Below are positions 1 through 6,496 of a stretch of DNA of 12,394 bases, in pieces (position 1 is the stretch's first letter; each line of letters opens with the position of its first letter). The stretch comes from Coxiellaceae bacterium UBA6002 (GTDB lineage: Bacteria; Pseudomonadota; Gammaproteobacteria; UBA6002). The position numbers were made by a program, and so were the translations under genes. Below the pieces are notes generated by a model. It was not told where the DNA came from. It was given only the letters and a program-made list of their open reading frames with translations, and did no database searches. The stretch covers positions 17,534-29,927 of the forward strand of contig DJAM01000157.1 in NCBI GenBank assembly GCA_002429595.1. Reading direction: 5' to 3'.

Positions 1-40
1 GCCTTCGCGGGAATGACAAAAGAAAGCGGGAATAACAGCA
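1..40. repeat. Right part of a dispersed ATTCCCGC/GCGGGAAT palindrome
   Basis: Bases 7-14 read GCGGGAAT followed by GAC. This is the right arm of the same palindrome that is complete at 12326-12345, but in opposite orientation. The left arm would lie outside the window. A second degenerate copy of the arm (GCGGGAATAACA) follows at about 28-39. Short palindromes of this type are common intergenic repeats in gammaproteobacteria and resemble the dRS3 type of Neisseria. No function can be read from the sequence. Confidence 0.6.
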
Positions 41-96
41 TGAGCGACGAAGTGACGATGGATTGTAAAAAATAAACTTTATTGATAGGCAAAAAA

Positions 97-1740
97 ATGG
101 CTCAAGAAAAACAGTTTCAAGTCTCTGAACAAAAAGATGGAACCATCATCACTGTCGATTTTTATACACCTGCTACCAGCGCCATTATTCAACAAGTAAT
201 CGAATCACTCTACGCAAATACTGTATTTATAAAACTAATATTAAACACTTCAAAATTAAATTTCGAACATACCAAACAGGTTTTAACTCGCATACAAAAT
301 CAAAGAAATATAAGAGAAATAACACTAAGAGGTATTAATACTTTAACTGCTAATGAAACTGTGGATTGTGTTGAAATCATTTGTAGCAATATTGCTACTC
401 TGAATTTAGCAATTAATTCCATTGATACTCCTAGCGCTCTTAAAATTGCACAATTTGTCTGTAAGTCTAAAGTGACTACACTGATGTTGAGTACTCGTCG
501 AGTTGATATAATAGGCTTTAAGTCATTATTTGATCTACTTAAAAACTCTGCTCTAAAAATATTGCGATTAGATAGCATAAGATTAGAGGACAAAGATGCC
601 GATGAGTTGCTCGATTATTTAAAATCAAATACTTTGCCCTTCGAGCTAAGGTTTTCACGTACTGAATTTTCAAGAGCAAAGCAACTGTTAATTTGTGAGA
701 CCCTGCAAGAGAAAAAACTTGGTGTGTTGTATATTCCCCGTAAATCCGAAACAACTTCTAGCGGTGCCGTTAATCCCTATAAATTATTCCCTGCTTATAG
801 TGCCTTAATCAAACAATTACAAGCCATGGGCAATGGCTTATTATGGGAAGTCCCTTCGGGTCCAAAAGTAAGTTATGTTTACGCCACTCTTCATAGCAAT
901 GGCGACAACGCCATTGCAATTGCTAAAAAAATTGAACCTTATATTAAAAAATCTACTACTACGTTGGTTGAAACTGATTCTAAAGATGCTCCTTGTATCA
1001 CAACGGCTTTCCCTATCTACGAATTGATGAGTGGTATCGATTATAGTAGTTTACTATCTATTCTCGCCTCTAAAAAGGTGGGACTTGTTGAAGACTTTTG
1101 TCAACCGTGGGCAATACAAAATTTAGTAGTAAATCCGGAAAAAGTTGGCGAAAAATTTATTGATCAAGTAGTTGTTCAAACTGCTTTAGATGCAAACCTT
1201 AAGGTAGTTTCACTGGAAAATGTTGCAGACCACGTCAGAATACTGGGTGGTTACAATGCTATTTCCGATCAAATCAAAAACTTGCTATTAGTGCTAAATC
1301 ATTTTAATGAATATAATGAAGCCGCCAAATTAATTGAAACACAATATCTCCAATTTGATCTAATCGGCCTACTAACAACTTTCCATACCCCCTTACGATT
1401 CTTGATGACTAGTCCTGAACGACTACAGGCTTATCAGGAACATATCAAAAAACTCATTGATGATCGAGATACTCAAATGGTTGCCAAAATCCTGCCGCAT
1501 ATCAAAGCAGGGGGTGCCTTTGTGGCAGTAGGCGCTAGCCATTTATTGGGTATTTTATTAGCTTTAAAAAGTGCAGGGTTTAATCCTAAATGCGTTGCGG
1601 AGTTTGCGCATCGATCTGTTAATGATGTAGCTCCAAAGCAAATAGCAGATGTAGTTGATTCTCAGGAAAAAAGTCAAGAAATTATGCCATCGGATCCGGA
1701 ACATACCATCGAAAAATCGTGTCACCTTAACCAAGCCTGA
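97..1740 (+). CDS. LRR protein fused to a TraB/GumN (Tiki-like) domain
   Basis: A 547-residue protein with two parts. Residues about 55-205 form irregular ribonuclease-inhibitor-type leucine-rich repeats, for example around VTTLMLSTRRV and ALKILRLDSIRL. Residues about 245-500 look like a TraB/PrgY/GumN domain. They begin with LLWEV at 248-252, the usual start of GumN-like domains, and have a histidine in a YATLH motif (H266; the family has GxxH, here Ala replaces Gly). An acidic LVETD follows (E292), then DDRD (R457; the family has RN), and a perfect second GxxH in VGASHLLG (G479, H482). Tiki and TraB-fold proteins are metalloproteases or metalloenzymes that use these positions, so enzymatic activity is plausible but not shown. 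No signal peptide or membrane segment is seen. The ATG at 97 is chosen over TTG at 82 because AGG at 87-89 is correctly spaced for it. The LRR half could bind a partner or substrate. The domain call rests on motif recognition only. Confidence 0.72.
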   Translation: MAQEKQFQVSEQKDGTIITVDFYTPATSAIIQQVIESLYANTVFIKLILNTSKLNFEHTKQVLTRIQNQRNIREITLRGINTLTANETVDCVEIICSNIATLNLAINSIDTPSALKIAQFVCKSKVTTLMLSTRRVDIIGFKSLFDLLKNSALKILRLDSIRLEDKDADELLDYLKSNTLPFELRFSRTEFSRAKQLLICETLQEKKLGVLYIPRKSETTSSGAVNPYKLFPAYSALIKQLQAMGNGLLWEVPSGPKVSYVYATLHSNGDNAIAIAKKIEPYIKKSTTTLVETDSKDAPCITTAFPIYELMSGIDYSSLLSILASKKVGLVEDFCQPWAIQNLVVNPEKVGEKFIDQVVVQTALDANLKVVSLENVADHVRILGGYNAISDQIKNLLLVLNHFNEYNEAAKLIETQYLQFDLIGLLTTFHTPLRFLMTSPERLQAYQEHIKKLIDDRDTQMVAKILPHIKAGGAFVAVGASHLLGILLALKSAGFNPKCVAEFAHRSVNDVAPKQIADVVDSQEKSQEIMPSDPEHTIEKSCHLNQA

Positions 1741-1780
1741 TGCTAGGCAAGCGCTAGCAAATATTAAAAATAAGCAATTA

Positions 1781-1812
1781 TTGCAACAAATATGCATTTT
1801 TGTTAATATAAT
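1781..1812 (+). promoter_or_regulatory. Candidate promoter upstream of the LRR/J-domain operon
   Basis: TTGCAA at 1781-1786 could be a -35 box. It can pair with TAATAT at 1804-1809 (17-base spacer) or with a perfect TATAAT at 1807-1812 (20-base spacer, too long). The region is very AT-rich, so chance matches are likely. It lies in the 117-base gap before the LRR gene that starts at 1858. Confidence 0.35.
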
Positions 1813-1857
1813 CGCTATTTTTTTAATGACTTTTATTTAAAACTTAGAGTGAATCGA

Positions 1858-3540
1858 ATGGAAGAACCAAAAGAGACAGCTGGGGTTGACGCTATTGTGG
1901 CAACCACAGAAGAAGTAGATGAATTATTACGTTCTACTGTATCTTTTCAATCAATCATTTTTACGACAGATGCCACAAATGATATCGTAAAAATTACATC
2001 GCTAATCACAAAAAATCAAAGAACATTGCGTCACTTAACTCTAGATCGACGACACTCATCTCAAGAGGTTGTCACGGTACCTTGGAGCCAAACCAAAGAA
2101 CTTGGGTTAGCATTGGGTGGTTGTCAGGAACTAAGACATCTCCAGATAAAAAAATTTCAGGGCTCATTCAATGAGGCTGTTAAATATCTAATAGTAGGTA
2201 TTGTGCGTTTAACAAATTTAGAATCTCTCAATCTTAAAGAGACCTACTTAAGTCCACATCTATCTTTACTGCTAGATGGGCTTTCAAAATTAAATCATCT
2301 GCGCATGTTGAATCTCGATTGCTGCTCATTGATCTCAGAGTGGGACTTCGGAACATTCTTGTATCAATTTAGTAAAGAAAATACTTCATTACAAGAATTA
2401 GATCTTGGCCGCTCTCCAATCTGGCTAAATGCTTTTTTACCAATACTGGAAGGCTTTAAAGGAACTCGTAATCATCAGCTTAAATTGAAATGGTGTCCGC
2501 CTATCACGTATCAGGAAAATGAAATCCTTTACCAACAGCTTAGGATGGCCGTTAATTGGGATAATGACACAGCGGTTAAAAAACATTGTTTATCGCAAAT
2601 AGAGGTAGCAACAACTGGAACACCGTGCGAAGTCAGCGTTCAACAGTTTACTGTCTCCAGACAAAAATTAAATGAACTACTGATGACTTTGGAGCAGCGA
2701 CAAAATCCAACCAAAGTTACCAGATTGCAATTTACAGTTACCAGTTTAACGACAGACTTAGCATTGATGCTGATTAGAGTTTCAGGCTGTGTAGACTCTC
2801 TAGAAGTTCTCGAAGTTGCTGTGGAATGTGATCCCGCTCCTTACTTATGTTGGACTGAATTTGATTCAAAATTAGCTACATTACTTGAAAAAGCTATACA
2901 CCTGCATACTCTTAAACTTTTCAACTTCCAGCATGGTTTAGCAAAATACCAGCAAACATTAAAAACTCTCACTACACTACCTAAACTTAAAACCTTAGTT
3001 TTAAGTGATACCTATCTTGGGCAGGCAGGAGCAAAATGCTTGGGCGAAATACTTCGGAAAAAGATCCTAATTGAGCTTGATATAACTAATTCAGGTTTAG
3101 TAACCGATGAATGCTTTCATAGTCTAATCACTGGTTTTCGCGACTGTACCTCTCTGCAAAAAGTAGAACTAGGTCAAACTCCGATGATGGGAGTTTGGCT
3201 AAGAATGTTGGTCACGTCAGGAAGACGCAACCAACCACCCGAAATTGTGTGGCAACCTAGTAACTTAAAAGATATGTCAGCGTTATTTGAACGCATGTGT
3301 AAATCATTGCAGAGTGTTGATAGCAATTTAACCGCCAACACTTTCGTGAGTAAGTTTATTACTCAAGACCTAGAACTTTTAAAAACGCAAACCGCGGCAC
3401 TCCTTGCTTTAAAACCAAAAGATAATGTTGTTGCCAATGCCGTTCGCAGAGGTTTTTTGGGCAGAACACCTGAACCCAACATAGAAATGCAGAGAATTAA
3501 AGCTGTGCCCAAAGGATATGGCACAGCAAATGGAAAATAA
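1858..3540 (+). CDS. Two-module leucine-rich-repeat protein
   Basis: A 560-residue soluble protein with ribonuclease-inhibitor-like LRRs and no signal peptide. It is built from two copies of one module. Around residue 129 (ETYLS, then a helix, then TSLQELDLGRSP) and again around residue 385 (DTYLG, then TSLQKVELGQTP) the same order of strands and helices recurs, 256 residues apart. Each half also has an upstream block of the type C..L..L.I..FQ and ends in a W.P segment followed by a helix. The C-terminus carries NIEMQR and PKGYGTANGK, resembling the tail of the LRR protein at 6497-8245. ATG 1858 is preferred to GTG 1849: GAGTG at 1847-1851 is well spaced for it, and the paralogous stump at 5403 starts at the same place (MNEPQES against MEEPKET). 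The J-domain gene follows 34 bases downstream, probably in one operon. LRRs imply protein binding; the target, and whether the protein is exported to a host cell, are unknown. Confidence 0.85.
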   Translation: MEEPKETAGVDAIVATTEEVDELLRSTVSFQSIIFTTDATNDIVKITSLITKNQRTLRHLTLDRRHSSQEVVTVPWSQTKELGLALGGCQELRHLQIKKFQGSFNEAVKYLIVGIVRLTNLESLNLKETYLSPHLSLLLDGLSKLNHLRMLNLDCCSLISEWDFGTFLYQFSKENTSLQELDLGRSPIWLNAFLPILEGFKGTRNHQLKLKWCPPITYQENEILYQQLRMAVNWDNDTAVKKHCLSQIEVATTGTPCEVSVQQFTVSRQKLNELLMTLEQRQNPTKVTRLQFTVTSLTTDLALMLIRVSGCVDSLEVLEVAVECDPAPYLCWTEFDSKLATLLEKAIHLHTLKLFNFQHGLAKYQQTLKTLTTLPKLKTLVLSDTYLGQAGAKCLGEILRKKILIELDITNSGLVTDECFHSLITGFRDCTSLQKVELGQTPMMGVWLRMLVTSGRRNQPPEIVWQPSNLKDMSALFERMCKSLQSVDSNLTANTFVSKFITQDLELLKTQTAALLALKPKDNVVANAVRRGFLGRTPEPNIEMQRIKAVPKGYGTANGK

Positions 3541-3574
3541 TTTTTCCTGAATCAACTATTTTCGAGAGAACTGT

Positions 3575-5389
3575 ATGAAAAGTGAAAGTGAAAGTGAAAC
3601 TTTAGATTATTATGCGTTTCTGGGAATACCTGATAACGCAAGCTCAGATGACATTAAACGAGTTTATAGACAACGTTTAGAACAACATCATCCTGAAAAC
3701 AACCCCGATTCAATCGATGCTGCTATTAAGACCACGCAATTAATTAACCAGGTTTATCTAACTCTAAGCAATCCTCAAACCAGAGCTAAGTATGATGGAG
3801 AACTAAAAACAAGTAGATTTAGAAAACAAAAAACCACGGCTCTCATTACAGCAGTATTAGGAGCGGATGTCTCAGCTCTTCGCCTAGCTTTATCCTTTAA
3901 CTTGCCTTTCGTATATGCTATCGCTAAGACAGAGGTGATTATTGATAATCGCAAATTAATACTAAATGCCGTAGAAATAACGATTATTAGAAAACGCTAT
4001 GATATGTTTCAACTATTATTCCCCTATTATGCTACAAGAGTAGATGCTTATATAGAAACAGATGCATGCCGTATCTACGAATTAGCATCAGAATATTATC
4101 AACAAGATATTTTTAGCTATTTACGAAAAGGTGCTGGCAGGCAAAGCGCGCTAACACAATTATGTAGATCTTCGTTACGAGAAGAAGCAGTAATCGCTTT
4201 ACTAGCTTACTATGCTGAAAATCTGATGACTGCATCAGTTTTAGACGCTCTTTTTAATGACAATATCACAGAAGAGAAAGCTCGTGGCATAAACAATCTA
4301 ATAGGAAGAATTGGTCTTACAACTTTTGTGTCTGGTGTATTCAAGGGTTCTCATGTCCATAGGTTTCCTGTAACAAATGATAGAAAGATGCCGGATGACC
4401 TCTATCTATCTCGCTTGAAAGCACTTAATATTAACTTAGCTAACTTGCCTACTCGACCAGGCATCTTTTCCTGGATGGTCCAGCTACCGGAAACTACGAA
4501 TTTTACTGCAATACTTAATAGTCTGACCGCCTTCGGCCTTCTTCCACAACTCAAAGATTTTCTTCAAGCTGCAATTAGTAATTTTGATGCATTACTCTCT
4601 TACCTCGATCACGATGCTAGTTTAGAGAAACCCCGACTAACAGACGATGATTTAAAACAAATTTTTATCGCATTAGTCCGATCAAAAAAACGTTCAGAAA
4701 AATTTTCTGACATTCTCAAAGCTCTTTATAGTAGAGGCTCTAACATTCTGCTGACAGTTGATGAGGAGCTTAACAACTGTTTACACTTAAATTTGCTGTA
4801 TGGCAATCAAGATAGCATGGAGCAGTTAACAACATTGCTCATGTCAAAATTAACCGTAGAACAAGTAGCGAGTTTATACTACGGAAAAAACAAGGCACAA
4901 AAAACTCCAAAAGATTATCAAAAAAAACATCAACTGGCAGCGCTGTTAACCTGGATAAATGCAAAATCAGTACCTACGAGGTTCTTTGCGCCTGCTGTCA
5001 GAAGAAATCCTCATGTTGAATTTCTACGCGAACTCAAGCCTTATATTGACTGCATTGCTGATGATGATTTTAGAATTTTTAATGAAATGGTAGCAAAATT
5101 AACGCCCGCGCATTTTCATAATCCAGCAATAGGCTTTTGTTTGTTACAAAAAGCAATTGCGAGCGGGCGAGTTCCGTATGTTGATTTACTGCTAAGAAGC
5201 GGTTGTGATATCTATCTTCAACACGGCAATCCTTTACATAGAGTTTTGTATACTTGGGTGAATAAAACCGACGTAGAGCAGTCTCTGCTACGCACCGAAG
5301 AAGAGGTTAACAAGGTTGTGGTAGAAAAAAGAGCTTCTGAGCCACCCGCGGATCCAAAAGTCGAATTGAAAAGAAATAGAACCAAATAA
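3575..5389 (+). CDS. J-domain protein with ankyrin-like C-terminal region
   Basis: A 604-residue protein. Residues about 9-75 are a DnaJ-type J domain (DYYAFLGI, helix II ending in RLEQHH, then NQVYLTLSNP and RAKYDGEL). The Hsp70-activating HPD tripeptide reads HPE here (H39-P40-E41), a conservative change at a position normally invariant in functional J domains. The middle is helical and not recognised. At least two ankyrin-like units can be seen near the C-terminus: about residues 400-460 (NNCLHLNLLYGNQDS, ending TPKDY) and 519-561 (LLQKAIASGRVPYVDLLL, then RSGCDI, then NPLHRVL). The tail is charged. There is no Gly/Phe region, zinc finger or DnaJ C-terminal domain, so this is a class III-type J protein, not a general DnaJ. 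A Shine-Dalgarno sequence GAGAGAA at 3564-3570 supports the start. It sits between an LRR gene and an LRR stump 13 bases downstream, suggesting co-expression. Effector-like use is an inference. Confidence 0.82.
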   Translation: MKSESESETLDYYAFLGIPDNASSDDIKRVYRQRLEQHHPENNPDSIDAAIKTTQLINQVYLTLSNPQTRAKYDGELKTSRFRKQKTTALITAVLGADVSALRLALSFNLPFVYAIAKTEVIIDNRKLILNAVEITIIRKRYDMFQLLFPYYATRVDAYIETDACRIYELASEYYQQDIFSYLRKGAGRQSALTQLCRSSLREEAVIALLAYYAENLMTASVLDALFNDNITEEKARGINNLIGRIGLTTFVSGVFKGSHVHRFPVTNDRKMPDDLYLSRLKALNINLANLPTRPGIFSWMVQLPETTNFTAILNSLTAFGLLPQLKDFLQAAISNFDALLSYLDHDASLEKPRLTDDDLKQIFIALVRSKKRSEKFSDILKALYSRGSNILLTVDEELNNCLHLNLLYGNQDSMEQLTTLLMSKLTVEQVASLYYGKNKAQKTPKDYQKKHQLAALLTWINAKSVPTRFFAPAVRRNPHVEFLRELKPYIDCIADDDFRIFNEMVAKLTPAHFHNPAIGFCLLQKAIASGRVPYVDLLLRSGCDIYLQHGNPLHRVLYTWVNKTDVEQSLLRTEEEVNKVVVEKRASEPPADPKVELKRNRTK

Positions 5390-5390
5390 C

Positions 5391-5395
5391 AGGTG
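5391..5395 (+). promoter_or_regulatory. Ribosome binding site of the LRR gene stump
   Basis: AGGTG lies 7 bases before ATG 5403 and directly after the stop codon of the J-domain gene. The translation signals of the broken gene are therefore intact, which suggests the truncation is fairly recent. Confidence 0.6.
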
Positions 5396-5402
5396 CACTC
5401 AT

Positions 5403-5618
5403 ATGAATGAACCACAGGAATCTAGCGAAAGAGAATCTCAAGCTGTAGTGACTTCTTCGGAAGAAGCGGATCAGCTATTACGCTCTAACCTGCCTTACCA
5501 GTCAATAATCTTCGCAATGGATGGTGCTAACGATGTTGCAAAAATCACCCACGTAATTTTGAAATATCAAAAAACCTTGCGCTCTTTAACACTCGATCTG
5601 GGACCTCACCTAAGCTGA
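5403..5618 (+). pseudogene. 5' remnant of an LRR gene, paralogue of the 1858-3540 gene
   Basis: The first 71 codons match the start of the 560-residue LRR protein. Over the 46 residues from EEADQLLRS to LRSLTLD, 28 are identical by direct count. Similarity stops after LTLD (base 5597). A few unrelated codons then run into TGA at 5616-5618, so a product of only 71 residues could be made in place of about 550. The last 13 bases overlap the 3' end of the convergent MBL-fold gene. No continuation of the LRR frame was found beyond that gene. The simplest reading is that DNA carrying the MBL-fold gene replaced the rest of this LRR gene, or that a deletion joined the two. It follows the J-domain gene by 13 bases, so the older arrangement was probably LRR, J-domain, LRR in one operon. 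Confidence 0.8.
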
Positions 5619-6328
5619 TCGAACTCTCTATTGACTGTATTTAAAACCTGTTCGTAGGCATCATTTAATAATGGCTCGCCATGTGCACTCAAAAGGTGTC
5701 GAAATGATAAAGTTTTTAGCCGTTCGAAATCGGAAAATCGCACTTCTGTAGCTTGTTTCCAAACATTGGAAATAGTAGCAGGCCCAAAGAAACCTTGGTG
5801 CTCATATAATTTTGCCGTTTCCGGACTAAAAAATTGATCTGCTGTTAACCAATTTTTAATGCTATCACAAGTGATCAAAATCCCACCTTCCTGGTCAATA
5901 TGAAGTATCCCTTCTGGATATCGTGAAGTTTCAAAAACAAATAATGAACCTCCTGGAAATGGCATCCGCCCTCTAGGCACTAATTCAACATCTGTTTGTT
6001 TGCCGTTTTCATCACTCAAACCTTTCAGAGCCCATAACTTGGCTGAATATCGATCTAGATAGAAACCATCATCTCTACCATGGAAAGCCCCTATACGCAT
6101 GATGTTCTCAACCTTACCAAGCTCATCCAAGGCCGCCAATCCCTGTTCATCAAGTCGCACGGTGTTGATCAGCGTCAGGGTCTTATTATTACGAACAATA
6201 ACCATGTTGCGGCTATGTTGCAGATTAATGCCATTGAAGACAGTGTGATTTGTGCCGGTTACGAAAAAGATGTTTGGAAAGATTTCTTTAATTGCGCTGT
6301 GTGGCCATGTTGGGGTGTTTGATTGCAT
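5606..6328 (-). CDS. MBL-fold (metallo-beta-lactamase-like) protein with a reduced metal site
   Basis: A 240-residue cytoplasmic protein with the order of motifs of the metallo-beta-lactamase fold: an N-terminal strand region (NMVIVRNNKTLTLINTV), the position of the usual HxHxDH motif, GGILITCDS (D155, the place of the bridging Asp), and HLLSAHGEPL (H216, the place of the last metal-binding His). The HxHxDH motif is replaced by AFHGRDDGFY (H83, D86, D87), so one or both metal sites may be changed. This could be a subfamily of unknown substrate; no specific function is recognised. ATG 6326-6328 is supported by AAGGA (plus-strand 6336-6340) 7 bases upstream. It is the only minus-strand gene inside the LRR cluster and ends within the truncated LRR gene. 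One 60-base stretch (6121-6180) has 35 G or C, richer than the neighbours look, in keeping with a separate origin. Confidence 0.68.
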   Translation of the reverse strand: MQSNTPTWPHSAIKEIFPNIFFVTGTNHTVFNGINLQHSRNMVIVRNNKTLTLINTVRLDEQGLAALDELGKVENIMRIGAFHGRDDGFYLDRYSAKLWALKGLSDENGKQTDVELVPRGRMPFPGGSLFVFETSRYPEGILHIDQEGGILITCDSIKNWLTADQFFSPETAKLYEHQGFFGPATISNVWKQATEVRFSDFERLKTLSFRHLLSAHGEPLLNDAYEQVLNTVNREFDQLR

Positions 6329-6354
6329 TATATATTCCTTGAATTCTTTTTATC

Positions 6355-6378
6355 CCCTCTCCCGCTTGCGGGAGAGGG
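6355..6378. repeat. Perfect palindrome, 11-bp arms with a TT centre
   Basis: CCCTCTCCCGC (6355-6365) and GCGGGAGAGGG (6368-6378) are exact inverse complements separated by TT. It lies between the start of the MBL-fold gene and the next LRR gene. Palindromes of this sequence recur between genes in many proteobacterial genomes. A run of T is absent on the plus strand, but the minus strand has a short AT-rich stretch after it. It cannot serve as a terminator for the divergent neighbours, so a dispersed repeat is the better reading. A degenerate relative is at 11008-11044. Confidence 0.75.
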
Positions 6379-6440
6379 AACAAAAAGCTCTCAATACTGC
6401 CTTTACACACCAATAACATTATGATTTAATAGTGAAATTA

Positions 6441-6467
6441 TTGACTTCATCACCATTAAATAATAAT
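6441..6467 (+). promoter_or_regulatory. Candidate promoter of the LRR gene at 6497
   Basis: TTGACT at 6441-6446 matches the -35 consensus in 5 of 6 positions, and AATAAT at 6462-6467 matches the -10 consensus in 5 of 6. The spacer is 15 bases, shorter than ideal. Transcription would begin about 20 bases before the ATG. Confidence 0.42.
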
Positions 6468-6496
6468 TAATCTCGCAATTTAACTCAGAGCAAAAC

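Noticed and set aside
1740..1758. TGCTAG/CTAGCA inverted repeat right after the TraB-like gene as a terminator
   Set aside because: A 6-bp stem followed by a mixed A/T sequence without a run of T; too weak to call.
1655..1840. Plus-strand 61-codon frame overlapping the end of the TraB-like gene, with a hydrophobic C-terminus
   Set aside because: It lies mostly inside the real gene in another frame and in AT-rich DNA after it, with no convincing ribosome binding site. The TraB domain is already complete before it, so a frameshift is not needed.
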